Assembly (NCBI GenBank): GCA_037176705.1
Contig: CM073887.1
Location: 55,761,001-55,825,000, forward strand
Direction: 5' to 3'
DNA: 64,000 nt
DNA from: Molossus alvarezi
Lineage: Eukaryota; Chordata; Mammalia; Chiroptera; Molossidae
Shown here one piece after another: positions 1 to 10,130 of this stretch. Within the stretch, counting starts at the first letter, position 1. Each line of letters opens with the position of its first letter. The notes beneath the pieces are model-generated. The model saw only the letters and a list, made by a program, of their open reading frames with translations, made no database searches and had not been told where the DNA came from. A program made the position numbers and the translations under genes.

Positions 1-583
1 GGTTTGCATTGGGGGCAGGACTTGGTAGGTGGCCTGGGCTGTGGGCAGGCTTTGGCCCAGTGGCCTTCCTTGCCGCATTTGAAACAGGTGCCTGGAGGCG
101 AGTGAGGTCCCCCTTTTGGGGCCTGGTGTCTTTTCGGGTTCCCTGCTGCCCGTAGGGCAGCTACCAGAGCCTGGGTTTGGAGGCTTACCTTCTGCTGGAG
201 CCTCGCCTGGCGGGCTGCTTCAGCCGTCTCCTCCCGGGCATTAAAAACCTTAAAGGCCATTTTACCAGGTCTTGGATGGGAGTTTCGGGGCCCTCCTTAA
301 CCTTCTTGAGCTTCTTTCTGATATCAGGGGCTGACTGGGAAATGAAGTGGGAGGCAAGGACAGTGGCCCCATGGGTGTGCGGGACCGGGTGTGGGCAGCG
401 ACAGGGGAACTGAGGGGATTATCTGGGGGGGGGGGAGTGTACCCAACAAAGCCTGAATATAAGGGACTTCAGAATCTTTTCCGGTGCCTTGTGTAGACTC
501 TGAGAATATCCCAATTTAGAAAAATTTTCAAGGAGACACCCGAGGGGGGTCTTACGGTCGAGTCTGGATTCGGAATTGCCCAT
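1..583 (-). pseudogene. ERV-A gag remnant (matrix start, capsid end, nucleocapsid)
   Basis: Gag of a class I (gammaretrovirus-like) endogenous retrovirus, read on the minus strand. The start codon is at 583-581 and opens with MGNSES, an N-myristoylation-type start as in retroviral matrix. After about 55 matrix codons the reading jumps, around positions 410-440, to the C-terminal capsid segment (SQSAPDIRKKLKK at roughly 310-345) and then to one CCHC zinc knuckle of the form C-x2-C-x4-H-x4-C at roughly 45-90. Only about 500 nt separate matrix from nucleocapsid, so most of capsid is missing. A frame change near 250-270 also breaks the reading. The rest of gag and all of pol lie off the left edge. 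This is a dead copy; family placement is by motif recognition only. Confidence 0.8.
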
Positions 584-1124
584 GGCGACAGATTAGAGGG
601 GCTTTGAGTGTCAGGAGAGTGGACATACAAAAGGCATCCCTTTTGAATGCCCGTCCCCGGACGGATGTCCGTCCTGGATGGACAGGGTGGTCGTGAAGAA
701 GCCTCAGGCGTCCCTAGAAGCAGCTTCAGACCGGGAGTTCCTGGAACTCCTGCGGAGAGGCGGGGGCGTCCCGACCTGGCCAAGGTTTGGATGGGAGACC
801 CGAGCCCCAGACGACAGATCAAAACCCCAGAAAAAAGCGAAATGGTTTTGGAGCCTGGCTCCACAGAAGTGGTTTTGGAGCCTGGCTCCGAAAACCCCAG
901 AGACGGTTTTGGAGCCTGGCTCCAATGGGTTTGGAGACTGGCTCTGAAAACCCCAGAGAAAGAGTGAAACGACTTACGGTTTTGGAGCCTGGCTCCGAAG
1001 TCGGTGCTGGGTTGAGGGAGATTCCAAATCCAGAAGACGGGTGGCGCGCAGGGAGAGGAGGGGGACTCTCGTCCTGACCAAAAAGTCTGGGCCGGGTCAC
1101 AAAACCCTCGCTCTTTTTTCTCTC
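584..1124 (-). other. ERV-A 5' leader between primer site and gag
   Basis: About 540 nt between the tRNA primer site and the gag start of ERV-A, the region where retroviruses carry dimerisation and packaging structures. It is GC-rich and holds five copies of a short palindromic repeat (separate entry). Long open frames cross it on both strands, but they are low-complexity translations of the repeats and I do not regard them as genes. Confidence 0.65.
844..996 (-). repeat. Five-copy palindromic repeat in ERV-A leader
   Basis: The 19-nt unit GGTTTTGGAGCCTGGCTCC occurs perfectly at 844-862, 871-889, 905-923 and 978-996, with a degenerate copy at about 927-945. Each perfect copy ends in GGAGCC-T-GGCTCC, a perfect 6-bp inverted repeat around one base. 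The spacing is irregular (27, 34 and about 73 nt), so this is a dispersed array, not a simple tandem satellite. Confidence 0.9.
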
Positions 1125-1142
1125 TCCCGGGTTTCGGCACCA
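1125..1142 (-). other. ERV-A primer binding site, tRNA-Phe type
   Basis: On the minus strand this reads TGGTGCCGAAACCCGGGA, which matches the 3' end complement of tRNA-Phe as used by ERV-F type retroviruses (from memory). It lies two bases inside the LTR end at 1145, the expected place for a primer binding site. Confidence 0.85.
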
Positions 1143-1144
1143 GA

Positions 1145-2796
1145 TGTTAGAAATTTAGCAGCCGCCGCAAAGGGAAAACGAACCAGAGAGGCCAATAAAT
1201 GAAATAAAAACAGGTTCAGAATCATCAAAATGGAAAGGCAACCCACTGTATGGGAGAACATCATTGCCAATAATGTATCAGATAAGGGGTTAATTTCCAA
1301 TATATATAGAGTGCTCATACAACTCCACAAAAGGAAGACAAAGAACCCAATTAAAAAATGGGCAGAGGAGCTGAATAGACACCTCTCCAAACAGGACATA
1401 CAAATGGCCAAGAGACATATGAAGACATGCTCAGCATCATTAATCATCAGAGAGATGGAAATTAAAACAACAATGAGGTATCACCTCACACCTGTCAGAA
1501 TGGCTGCCATCAACAAATCATCAAACAACAAGTGTTGGCAAGGGTGTGGAGAAAAGGGGACCCTAATACACTGCTGGTGGGAATGCAGACTGGTGCAGCC
1601 ACTATGGAAAACAATATGGTGTTACCTCAAAAAATTAAAAATTGAACTGCCATTTGACCCAGTGATCCCACTTCTAGGAATATACCCTAAGAAGCCTGAA
1701 ACACCAATCAGGAAGAATATATGTACCCCCATGTTTGTAGCAGCACTATTTACAATAGCTAAGATCTGGAAACAGCCCAAGTGTCCATCAGTAGATGAAT
1801 GGATAAAAAAGCAGTGGTACATATACACAATGGAGTACTATGCAGCGGTAAGAAAGAAAGATCTCTTATCCTTTGAGACGACATGGAGGGACCTGGAAAG
1901 TATTATCCTAAGTGAAAGAAGCCAAGCAGAAAAAGACAAATACCACATGATCTCACTTATATATGGAATATAATGAACATAACAGTCTGAGGAATACGGT
2001 AGACCCAGAAACATGGAAGTAGGGCACAGACTGACATCCCTCAGAAGAGGGAGTGGGGGGTGGGAAGAGATAAACCACAGAACTGATTTGCATGTATGCA
2101 TGACCAGTGGACATGGACAACTAAGCCGGGGACGGGGCGGGGGTGGGGTGGGGAGGGGGTGCCAATGGGGTAAAAAAGGTGAAATATCTGTAACAAAGAA
2201 ATAAAAGAAATTTAAAAAAATAAAACAAACAAACAAACAAAAAAACAGGTTCAGGTTTATTGGGTACACTCCGGGCGGGTTCACCGACTCGAGGGATAGG
2301 AGTCCAAGAAGCCACGCTCAATGTAGGGGCTTGTGTCTTTTATATCTGCCTGTTGCAGCTGGAATTTGTCCGTTAGGGTTTGGCCCTGCGGGGGCTATGC
2401 ATGGAGCCTCTGGAATGTGAGTCGATAAGAGCAGGGTGGGAGTTAATCTACAAGCTTGGGGCAGGCCGTTCCTGGAACAGGGTGGGAGGCAAGGCTGAAC
2501 AAGTGAGACAATGGTCGAGCACTTTGCCTGGCGCCCGTCCCCAGGCTATCGGACACTGTCCACATACAGATAGGCTTACATGAGTTCCCCAGCGTGATGA
2601 CGTCATCGTGCCAACTCCATCACATATATCCTGTACAAATACAGGTGTATGTGACAGGGTTGGCACCATAATGTACTTATGCAGACCAGTTACAGGTGTA
2701 GAGAGCAGCTACTGTGTAGAAAGCAGCAGCTACTCTGTTAAAAGCAGCTACTGTGTTGAAAGCAGCAGTATTGGAAGTCGAATGAATGACACTTCA
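1145..2796 (-). repeat. ERV-A 5' LTR, split by an L1
   Basis: The LTR ends next to the primer site (minus strand ...CTAACA). It is interrupted at 1220-2240 by an L1 3' end with the 14-bp duplication AAAAACAGGTTCAG (1206-1219 and 2241-2254). After removing the L1 the LTR is about 630 bp. The outer edge is placed at 2796 because the minus strand there begins TGAAGTGTC, giving the usual TG...CA ends. The other LTR lies outside the window, so this outer edge is less certain. Confidence 0.65.
1220..2240 (+). mobile_element. L1 3' end (ORF2 C-terminus plus 3' UTR)
   Basis: 5'-truncated L1 insertion. An open frame at 1230-1973 (247 codons) is the C-terminal part of ORF2p, the reverse transcriptase/endonuclease protein. 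It includes the Cys-rich region (residues near C-x3-C-x7-H-x4-C at about 1535-1585) and ends normally at LIYGI. A G-rich 3' UTR (about 2115-2165) and an A-rich tail follow. The 14-bp target duplication AAAAACAGGTTCAG flanks it, and it sits inside the ERV-A LTR, so it is younger than that LTR. The frame is intact over this stretch, but no ORF1, endonuclease or RT core is present. Confidence 0.93.
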
Positions 2797-3113
2797 TGAA
2801 TTATATATAATTACTGGGTAAATGTAAAATCATGTACTGTAAAATCATCAACTACTGCAAAAAATATATATATATATCTGTACCATGGGAACTTAATCTG
2901 GATGCTGATCAATCTTTTTATATTCAGCTGTGGTTGATGTGAATACTGCCCCCTTGTGATAGTAACAGGTATGTAAAAAAACAACAGCACAGAGAATGGT
3001 AAATCATAGGAAACTTTAATGAACTGTATTGACTAGACTATGCCATGTATCATCTTTTGTATTATTAAAGCTATTGTTATATATTAGTTTCATCAGCAAA
3101 CCATCCCATAATA

Positions 3114-5184
3114 ATGGATCGTGCAGAGAAGAACATTAAGAAAATAAAACATAGTGAGGATTTTTTACAGTATGGTTTTACCTTAATAATTTTAGCAGGA
3201 ATTGAGAAAGCGCAATGTGTTATTTGTTGTGAAGTTCTATCAACCAAATCTAGGATGCTGAACAAACTAAAACACCATTTTGATAGCAAGCATCCAAGCT
3301 TTGCTGGCAAGGATACCAACTATTTTAGAAGCAGAGCTGATGGACTCAAGAAAGCCAGAGTTGACACTGGTAGCAAGTACCACAAACAAAACGTTGCAGT
3401 TGTTGAAGATTCATTTTTGGTGGCACTCAGAATCGCCAGAGCTATGAAACCTCACACCATTGCTGAGGATTTACTGTTGTCAGTGGCCAAAGACATTGTT
3501 TGAGTTATGATCAGAGACGAATTTGTTACAAAATTGAGTGCAATTTCCTTATCTAATGACACTGTCTGCAGAAGAATAGATGGCATGTCTGCTAATATTC
3601 TTGATCAGGTAATCCAGGAAATTAAATCTGCTCCAGTTCCAATATTTAGCATCCAGCTTGATGAATCTACAGATGTTGCAAACTGTTCACAGTTACTGGT
3701 TTACATGAGGTATATTAATGATGGTGAATTTCAAGATGAGTTTCATTTTTACAAACCTCTTGAAATGACAACTACTGCACGTGATGTATTTGACACAGAT
3801 GGTTCATTTCTGAAAGAGCATAAGATCTCTTGGGAAAAGGTTTGTGGTGTTTGCACAGATGGTGCTCCAGCTATGCTAGGATGTCAATCTGGATTTCAAT
3901 GTTTGGTACTGAATGAGTCACCAGAAGTCATCCGAACTCACTGTATGATTCATCAGCAAATATTATCAATGAAGACGCTGTCACAAGAGTTACAAGAAGT
4001 AATGAAAAACGTCATAAGTTCTGTCAATTTTGTAAAGGTGAGCACTTTATTTATTTATTTAAAAAAAATTTTTTTTTTCATTCTCACCCAAGGACATTTT
4101 TGCATTTATCTTCAGATAGGCCGAGAGGGAGCGAGGAAGAGAGAGAAACATCAATGTGAGAGAGACACATAGACTGGCCGCCACCCACACAACCCCAACC
4201 TGGCAAGGGACAAACTGCAACCGAAGTACGTGCCCTTAGCAGGAACCGAACCTGGACCTCTCTGGTCCGCGGGCCGACACTTAAACCCCTGAGCCAAACT
4301 GGCCAGGGCAAGGTGAGCATTTTAAACAGTCAACTGTTTTTGTAACTGTGTAATGAGTTGGATGCACTGAACAATGCTCTGCTATTTCATGCTGAAGTGA
4401 GATGGTTGTCGACAGGAAAAGTTTTAAAATGTATTTTTGAGCTTCGTGATGAACTCAAAACGTTTTTTAATCAGAAAGCAGGACCACAGTTCGAAGCACT
4501 TTTCAGTGATAAAAGTGAACTGCAGAAAGTAGCTTACTTGGTTGACATCTTTGCCATTTTGAATGAGTTAAATTTATCACTGCAAGGACCAAATGCAACA
4601 TACCTCAATTTGTCTGAAAAGATCTGATCATTCCAAATGAAACTTCAGCTTTGGCAAAAAATAATTGGATGAAAATAAAATTTACATGTTGCCTATCTTA
4701 TCTGCTTTCTTTGAGGGACATGACATTGAATCAGACAAAAGAATTATGATGGTAATTTCTGTGAAACAACACTTGCACGTGCTTGCAGATGAAATTTCAT
4801 CGTACTTTCCAAATCTACCTGATACTCCATTTGCACTTGCCAGAAGCCCATTCACAGTCAAAGTTGAAGATATTCCTGAGTCAGCACAAGAGGAGTTCAT
4901 TGAAATTATTAACAGCATTACAGCGAGAACTGATTTCCTTACAATGCCAGTTACAAAATTCTGGATCAAGTGTTTGCAGTCATATCCTGTTCTGTCTGAG
5001 ACTGTGTTGTGTCTTCTTCTTCCATTTCCAACAACACATCTTTGTGTTTTCCAGCTTGTTGGTTATCAAGTCTAAATACAGAAGTAGACTTGTTGTGGAA
5101 GATGATCTTCATTGTGCTCTTGCAAAGACTGCCCCGAGAATTTCTGATCTGGTGAGAAAGAAGCAATCTCAACCTTCACACTGA
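3114..5184 (+). pseudogene. hAT transposase (SPIN/ZBED5-like), inactivated
   Basis: The transposase would cut and rejoin element ends through a DDE-type site. The N-terminal part (3114-3503) has a BED-type zinc finger (C-x2-C near 3215-3230, His pair near 3270-3290). One TGA at 3501-3503 interrupts, and the same frame resumes at once. The catalytic region follows with LDEST at about 3658-3672 and TDGAPAMLG at about 3855-3882, both typical of the hAT superfamily. A SINE at 4050-4309 splits it. The frame then continues (about 4330-4627), with frameshifts near 4625 and 5000, to a C-terminal dimerisation segment ending at the stop codon 5182-5184. At least four lesions make it non-functional. Domesticated relatives of this family include ZBED5-like host genes, but the lesions rule out a host gene here. 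Confidence 0.88.
4050..4309 (-). mobile_element. Ves-type SINE inside the SPIN-like transposase
   Basis: Full-length tRNA-derived SINE on the minus strand: A-rich tail side at the left, tRNA-like head (A and B box region) ending at about 4309. Target duplication AAGGTGAGCAYTTTA at 4035-4049 and 4310-4324, differing at one base. Confidence 0.95.
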
Positions 5185-5780
5185 CGTTGGCTTTTTACCC
5201 ATACTGTCGCAAAATGTGGCAATGTAGTTTACCATTGTTATATTAAGACTGTTACCCATGCTACTCCATGCTTCAAGACAAAATTTCATTTATTTGTAAT
5301 TAGAAGTAAATATTTCACAATATATAATTACATATTGTTTTTGTGATTAATCATTATGCTTTAATTCTGTTCAATTTGTAACAATGAAAATGCATCCTGC
5401 ATATCAGATATTTATATTACAATTCATAACAGTAGCAAAATTATAGTTATGAAGTAGCAATAAAAATAATTTTATGGTTAGGGGTCACCACAACATGAGG
5501 AACTGTATTAAAGGGTCACGGCATTAGGAAGGTTGAGAACCACTGCTCTAGAAGAAGCACAGACAGATCTTCTATTCTCCAGAAAGTTAATGAAAAATTA
5601 ACTTCAGACACTGTCTCTGAACTATAGAAGGTTTCTAAGACTGCTCAATGCTGACACTTCGCTTCCCCATTTCTCTAACTTCTCCATTAGATCCTGTACC
5701 TTATGATCTCCTGTGTCTGAACATGTCCTCCCTTTCTCCTCCTTCTATTGAGCTGGACTATTTAAAATTAAACTCTATTC

Positions 5781-6175
5781 TGACCAGTTATTCCTGCACG
5801 TAAACACCTGAGCATCTTTCTAAAAAACCCTGGGACTGAAACCCAGAGGGACCATAAAGATAAGGGGTTAATGATGGCCTTAGGAAACTTGGAGAGACCA
5901 TAAAAAGAAAGAGATTAATGATTTCCCTGACCCCTGCAACAGATTCCCCCCTTGCCTCTGGAGCAGTCTGTATCAGCTGCGGCACCAATTAAGCAGTGCC
6001 AAGAAGAATGTAGGGTTTTTTTTAATGTAGTTTTTTTCTGTAGTATGTGCCTATATAAGCAAAGAACAAAGGAAGCTCAGGGCTGAGATTTGGGGAGACT
6101 ATTCCTGTAGCCCGCCGGTGAATAAAGTGCTCCTTTACAATTCAGCTGTGTGTCTCTGGTTATCTTGTTGACACG
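5781..6175 (+). repeat. Solo-like LTR (family C), plus orientation
   Basis: Starts TGACCAGTTA and has a TATA-like TATATAAG at about 6052, an AATAAA signal at 6121-6126 and a TGACAC end. It matches the LTR at 6872-7236 in inverted orientation (shared stretch GCCGGTGAATAAAGTGCTCC). No convincing target duplication and no internal retroviral sequence adjoin it. Confidence 0.75.
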
Positions 6176-6439
6176 TTACAACACTATCTCACCTCCCCTG
6201 TCCCCCTTCTTTCTACTCATGTAGGGGAAACTAAGACTAGAAAGCTGGACCATGATAGAGTAGAAAAATCAGATATTCTGGCAGCTCCCTTCAGAGAAAA
6301 GCCAGTCTCAGGAGGAGGGGAACCAGCAATAATTTTCCTTGGACTAGAACAGAATTAAGGAATCTAACTAAAGATTTTCCTGATTTTCTCTAAGCCCCTG
6401 TTGGATTCACAAAGAAATTTTATTTAACTGTTAGAACAT

Positions 6440-6664
6440 GGCTGGTTTGGCTTAGCGGTTAGAGCACCAACCTGCGGACCAAAGAGCCATGGGTTCAATT
6501 CCGGTCAAAAGGGCATGTGCCTTGGTTGTAGTTCATCCCTGGCCCTGGTTGTGGTCGCGTGGGAGGCAACCAGTGGATGTGTCTCTCTCACGTCGATGTG
6601 TCTCTCTCTCTCCCTTTTTCTTTCTCTCGCTCCCACTGTATCTGAAGATAAATAGGGGAAAAAA
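6440..6664 (+). mobile_element. Ves-type SINE
   Basis: tRNA-like head at the left (GGCTGGTTTGGCTTAGCGG), then a CT-rich zone and an A-rich tail. Short duplication AGAACAT at 6433-6439 and 6665-6671. It lies between the two inverted family C LTRs. Confidence 0.9.
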
Positions 6665-6871
6665 AAGAACATATGATCCTTGCTATTCTGACTTGTTCCA
6701 GCTAATGCATATATTGGTTTTTGAGAGCAAAGCAGCAGAATGGGTAATAAGGCTTGCTGGAAGTTTTCTATAGAGGACTTTTCAAGACAAAGAGAAACAG
6801 AGGAAGAAAAATGCAGGGAATTAGCCCACTGACTCTGAAACCAGAAAAGTCAGCATGCTACTGCTGTAGTG

Positions 6872-7236
6872 TGTCAGTGATACAACCAGAGACACATAGG
6901 GGAATTGTAAAGGAGCACTTTATTCACCGGCAGGCTCTGGGGGATAGTCTCCCCAAATCATAGGCCAGAGCCTTCTCTGCTGCCTGCTTTTAAGGAAAAA
7001 AACCTACTTGGAGCCACTTTTGGTACCGTTAAGGGGGGGAACTAATACAGAAGGGGGACCAGAGGAGCTGTTTGCAGAGGTCAGGGCAACCATTAATCTC
7101 TTTCTCTTCATGGCTCCTCTGAGTTTCCCAAGGTCCTCATTAACCCCCTTATCTTTATAGTTTTCTCTGGGTTTCTCAAGGCCCTCATGTTTACAAAAAA
7201 ACTGCCAGGGTATGTACATGCAGTAACTGAGGGTCA
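6872..7236 (-). repeat. Solo-like LTR (family C), minus orientation
   Basis: Inverted relative of the LTR at 5781-6175. Read on the minus strand it begins TGACCCTCAGTTACTG and carries the same GGTGAATAAAGTGCTCC polyadenylation region. It ends TGACACA. The middle differs by insertions and deletions. Confidence 0.75.
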
Positions 7237-7297
7237 GAATGAAGTTACTTTACTACCTGTCACTACCAGCACCAATAAGTAGAGACAAGGGTTGAAT

Positions 7298-7504
7298 TTT
7301 TTTTTTTTTTTTATAATTGATTTTAGAGAAAGAGGAAGGGAAAGGGAGAGAGAGATAGAAACATCAAAGAAAGACAACAGCGATTTGCCGCCTCCTGCAT
7401 GTCCCCACTGGGAATTGGACCCACAACCTGGGCATGCGCCTTGACCAGTAATCGAACTGGCGACCTCTTGGTGCATGCTCAACCACTGAGCCACGTGCGC
7501 AGGG
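7298..7504 (-). mobile_element. Ves-related SINE
   Basis: Minus-strand SINE with poly-T at the left edge and tRNA-like head at the right. Perfect 12-bp duplication CAAGGGTTGAAT at 7286-7297 and 7505-7516. Confidence 0.95.
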
Positions 7505-7516
7505 CAAGGGTTGAAT

Positions 7517-7974
7517 CTTTATGGGCGATATATTCAGGGCTAGTGATCTGAGAAGATGAGAGTTATGTACCCTAAAAAGACCATCTTACATCTCATCTCA
7601 AGCCGAGCTATTTATAAGGAGAAGAGAAGTATAGGTGAAGGGTTTGGAATTCAGGGGAAAAGGTTAAAAGCTGCAATCTGGTGATTTTCTGAGTATCCCC
7701 TCATCTGCTGACTGTGATTTTGTATCTGCATCCTGGGTGGTGGATGTTCTCTCCCTGGAGCACAGTGGCTCAGACACCATCTGGATCACTTGCAGTCCTT
7801 CTGGTGTAGGTCTCCTGAAGTCAGGGCAGGTCCAATCGTACATCCCAGTCGCTGGAACGATAGCTTTCTACATACATTAATTACCCAACCTATTAACTAT
7901 ATATCTAAAGCTAAAAAATGTTTAACTTCTTGAGTTCCCCATCAGATTTACCAAGCCATCCCTGACATTTTCCC
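7517..7974. other. Unassigned stretch
   Basis: About 460 bp with no coding frame, RNA gene or repeat that I recognise. It lies just upstream of a gag fragment, so it could be decayed retroviral sequence, but nothing shows this directly. Confidence 0.4.
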
Positions 7975-8230
7975 TAGGAAATGGAGGGGATAAAAATCCA
8001 GCAATGTAAGCAAAGACCTGATGAAACCAAACTGGATTTCTATGAACATCTTGAGAAAATTTTCACACGATATTCAGGGCTGTCCCCAAACAGTTTTTAG
8101 AATTATCAAAATGATGCATTGCTCAATTCAGCATTTTTGAAAGAATTAGATGAGAAGCTTGTAACTCTGATTAAACAACATAAATTAAACTGGCCAACCA
8201 CACATATTGATGCCAATGAAAAAGAAACCA
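7975..8230 (+). pseudogene. Retroviral gag (capsid C-terminus) fragment
   Basis: The plus-strand translation contains QRPDETKLDFYEHLEK followed by a leucine-rich helix-like segment, resembling the C-terminal capsid region of class I retroviral gag. A TAG at about 8098-8100 interrupts the frame. An LTR follows about 110 bp downstream with no pol or env between, so this is a provirus with a large internal deletion. Assignment is by motif resemblance only. Confidence 0.6.
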
Positions 8231-8344
8231 CGCTAAACCTGACCAGCTCAGGGGAGGCCTGCATGATGGGCCCTACAAACTCAGAGACCAAAAGTAACCA
8301 CATAGGATGGTCTGAACATAAAAATTCCTAACTAAAAATTGTAT

Positions 8345-8863
8345 TGTGGCAGGTAGTCACATCCTAGGTCTGTCTCTTCCTTGACAAACATCAATCTTTA
8401 CCTCAGGTCTATTGTCTTTTTGCATCTAACATAACATACTCTTAGAATTACAAAGTAAACTCCCTTTCCCAGACCCCTCAGGGTACTCTCACCACCAGAG
8501 CATGAGACCCCAGAACCAACCCCTCATTGTTATCTTGTTCCCAGAATAACATCTCTATACTGTAACTATTGATTGCCAACTACCTATCAATATAAAAGAA
8601 GCATTTGTCTCACCCCTTTACTTTTTGTTCAATCCAGAGGTTCCATGCTTTGTTTTCTTCCACCCCCTTAATCTACTACCACTTTATATAACCTTTCTTA
8701 TGTCTCCTCCTTTGGTTCTAATGTATAAAATTATTTGTGAAACTGCCATTCTCTGGAGCATTTTCTCAATCTATTGAGATTTTGCCTCTTGAGATTGTCT
8801 CCATTTTGGCTCAAATAAACGTATAAGAATTCTCTACAAGTTTGGATATTTATTACATCAACA
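8345..8863 (+). repeat. LTR following the gag fragment
   Basis: Putative 3' LTR of the deleted provirus. It begins TGTGGCAGGTAGTC and contains a CAAATAAACG polyadenylation signal near 8813. It ends near ATCAACA. Boundaries are approximate, because the partner LTR is not visible. Confidence 0.5.
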
Positions 8864-8932
8864 CTGATAAACTAGCAATTTGGTCAATGAATTATCTAAA
8901 ATTATACAAAAGAAAGAAAAAGATAAAGCTAC

Positions 8933-9119
8933 TATAATCATGCCCTTGCCAGGTAGGTCAGTTGGTTAGAGTGTCGTCCCTATACCCCAAGGTTGTGGGT
9001 TTGATCCCCGGTCAGGGCATCTGCAAGCATGAACCACTGAATACATGGATAGGTGGAACAACAAATCATTGTCTCACTTGCTCTCTCTCTCATCAATAAA
9101 TTAAAAAAAAATTTTTTTT
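8933..9119 (+). mobile_element. tRNA SINE, second subtype
   Basis: The head reads GGTAGGTCAGTTGGTTAGAG, unlike the TTTGGCTCAG of the main Ves group, and the body has the GTGGAACAACAAATC motif typical of this subtype. Short duplication AAGCTAC at both ends. Confidence 0.85.
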
Positions 9120-9232
9120 AAGCTACAAAAATCAGCTCCAGCAATTAAGCAATTATATCACTTCCCTGAAGACCTTTTCAACAAGGAGAAAGGAGAATCT
9201 TCTCCTCCTCCCCACCACCACACACACTCAAG

Positions 9233-9448
9233 AATATGTTTTCTGATTTTAGAGAGAGAGGAAAGACGAAGAGAGAGAGAAACAGACAGACAGACAGACA
9301 GACAGAGAAACATTGATTGGTTGCCTCTCACACATGCCCCAGCCTGGGACCAAACCCACACCTAGTATATGCCCCAACTGAGAATAGAACTAAGACCCTT
9401 TGGTGTATGGGAGGGCGTTCCAAACAACTGAGCCACACTGGGCAGGGC
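9233..9448 (-). mobile_element. Ves-related SINE
   Basis: Minus-strand SINE with an expanded GACA microsatellite (about 9286-9306) in its purine-rich zone and the tRNA head ending GGGCAGGGC at 9448. Confidence 0.85.
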
Positions 9449-9454
9449 AGCTTT

Positions 9455-9650
9455 AAAAAAAATTTTTTTTTCTTTATTGATTTTTAGAGAGATAGGAATG
9501 AAGAGGGAGAAAGAGATAGAAACATCGATGAGAGAGAACAATGATCGTCCATCTCCTGCATGGCCCCCACTGGGGATCAGGACCACAACCTGGGCATGTG
9601 CCCTGACCTCCTGGGGTAGACGTTCAACTACTGAGCCACACTGGCCAGGC
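9455..9650 (-). mobile_element. Ves-related SINE
   Basis: Minus-strand SINE immediately beside the previous one; it ends in CTGGCCAGGC. The two lie in tandem in the same orientation. Confidence 0.88.
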
Positions 9651-9879
9651 AGGGCTGCTTTTATTATAAAAGGTCCGGTCATCTGAAGAAGGATTGTAGA
9701 AAACTAAAATGGGATTTAGTAAAAGAAAAGTAACAGAAACAAGCATAGGGCTGCTCCGAGGATTGCAAGACAAACTTTCCTCTTCTGTTTACTAGTACTT
9801 AAGGAGAAATTGAAATTACCATAAAAAAGAAAACCACCGAGGTCCTTATAGATGTAGGGGGCTTATTTTTCTGTTCTTT

Positions 9880-10130
9880 TTTTTTTTTATCCTCGTCTGA
9901 GGACATTTTTCCATTTTTTGTTCAGGTAGAGTGGGAGGGAGAGAGAGGAAGAGAGAGAGAGAGAGAGAAACATTTACGTGAAAGGGACACATTGAGTGGC
10001 TGCCACCAGCACAAGCCAACTAGGGCCGGGGACAAACTGCAACTGAGGTACATGCCCTTAGTGGGAACTGAACCCGGGTCTCTCTGGACCACAGGCCGAC
10101 ACTCTAACCTCTGAGCCAAACTGGCCAGGG
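9880..10130 (-). mobile_element. Ves-type SINE, full length
   Basis: Minus-strand full-length copy with the TCCTCGTCTGAGGACATT 3' hairpin region and a complete tRNA-like head. Short duplication around CTGTTYTTT at both ends. Confidence 0.92.

Larger units (their letters stand above)
2797..5545 (+). mobile_element. SPIN-like autonomous hAT transposon, 5' end missing
   Basis: DNA transposon carrying a broken hAT transposase (3114-5184), followed by a 3' end that finishes ...GGTTGAGAACCACTG at 5545. It abuts CTCTAGAA (5546-5553), a plausible hAT 8-bp target site. The last ~50 bases nearly match the right end of the MITE at 17245-17446. The terminus and the A/T-rich 3' UTR look like the SPIN family as I remember it. 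No left inverted repeat is seen before 3114. ERV-A may have inserted in the 5' UTR, leaving the left end off the window; this is inference, as is the left boundary. Confidence 0.8.

Noticed and set aside
844..996. Regularly repeated short palindromes resembling a CRISPR array
   Set aside because: The spacing is irregular, spacers are 8 to about 50 nt, and the context is a retroviral leader in a mammalian genome.
469..1140. 223-codon minus-strand frame and overlapping plus-strand frames in the ERV-A leader
   Set aside because: They translate the palindromic repeats and the leader. The true gag start (583, MGNSES) is in another frame.
2863..2877. Short TA run
   Set aside because: Too short to report as more than a minor simple repeat.
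6440..6510. tRNA-like sequences at the heads of many repeats
   Set aside because: They are SINE heads: each is followed by a CT-rich body and A-tail and often flanked by target duplications. The cloverleafs are degraded, so none is called a tRNA gene.
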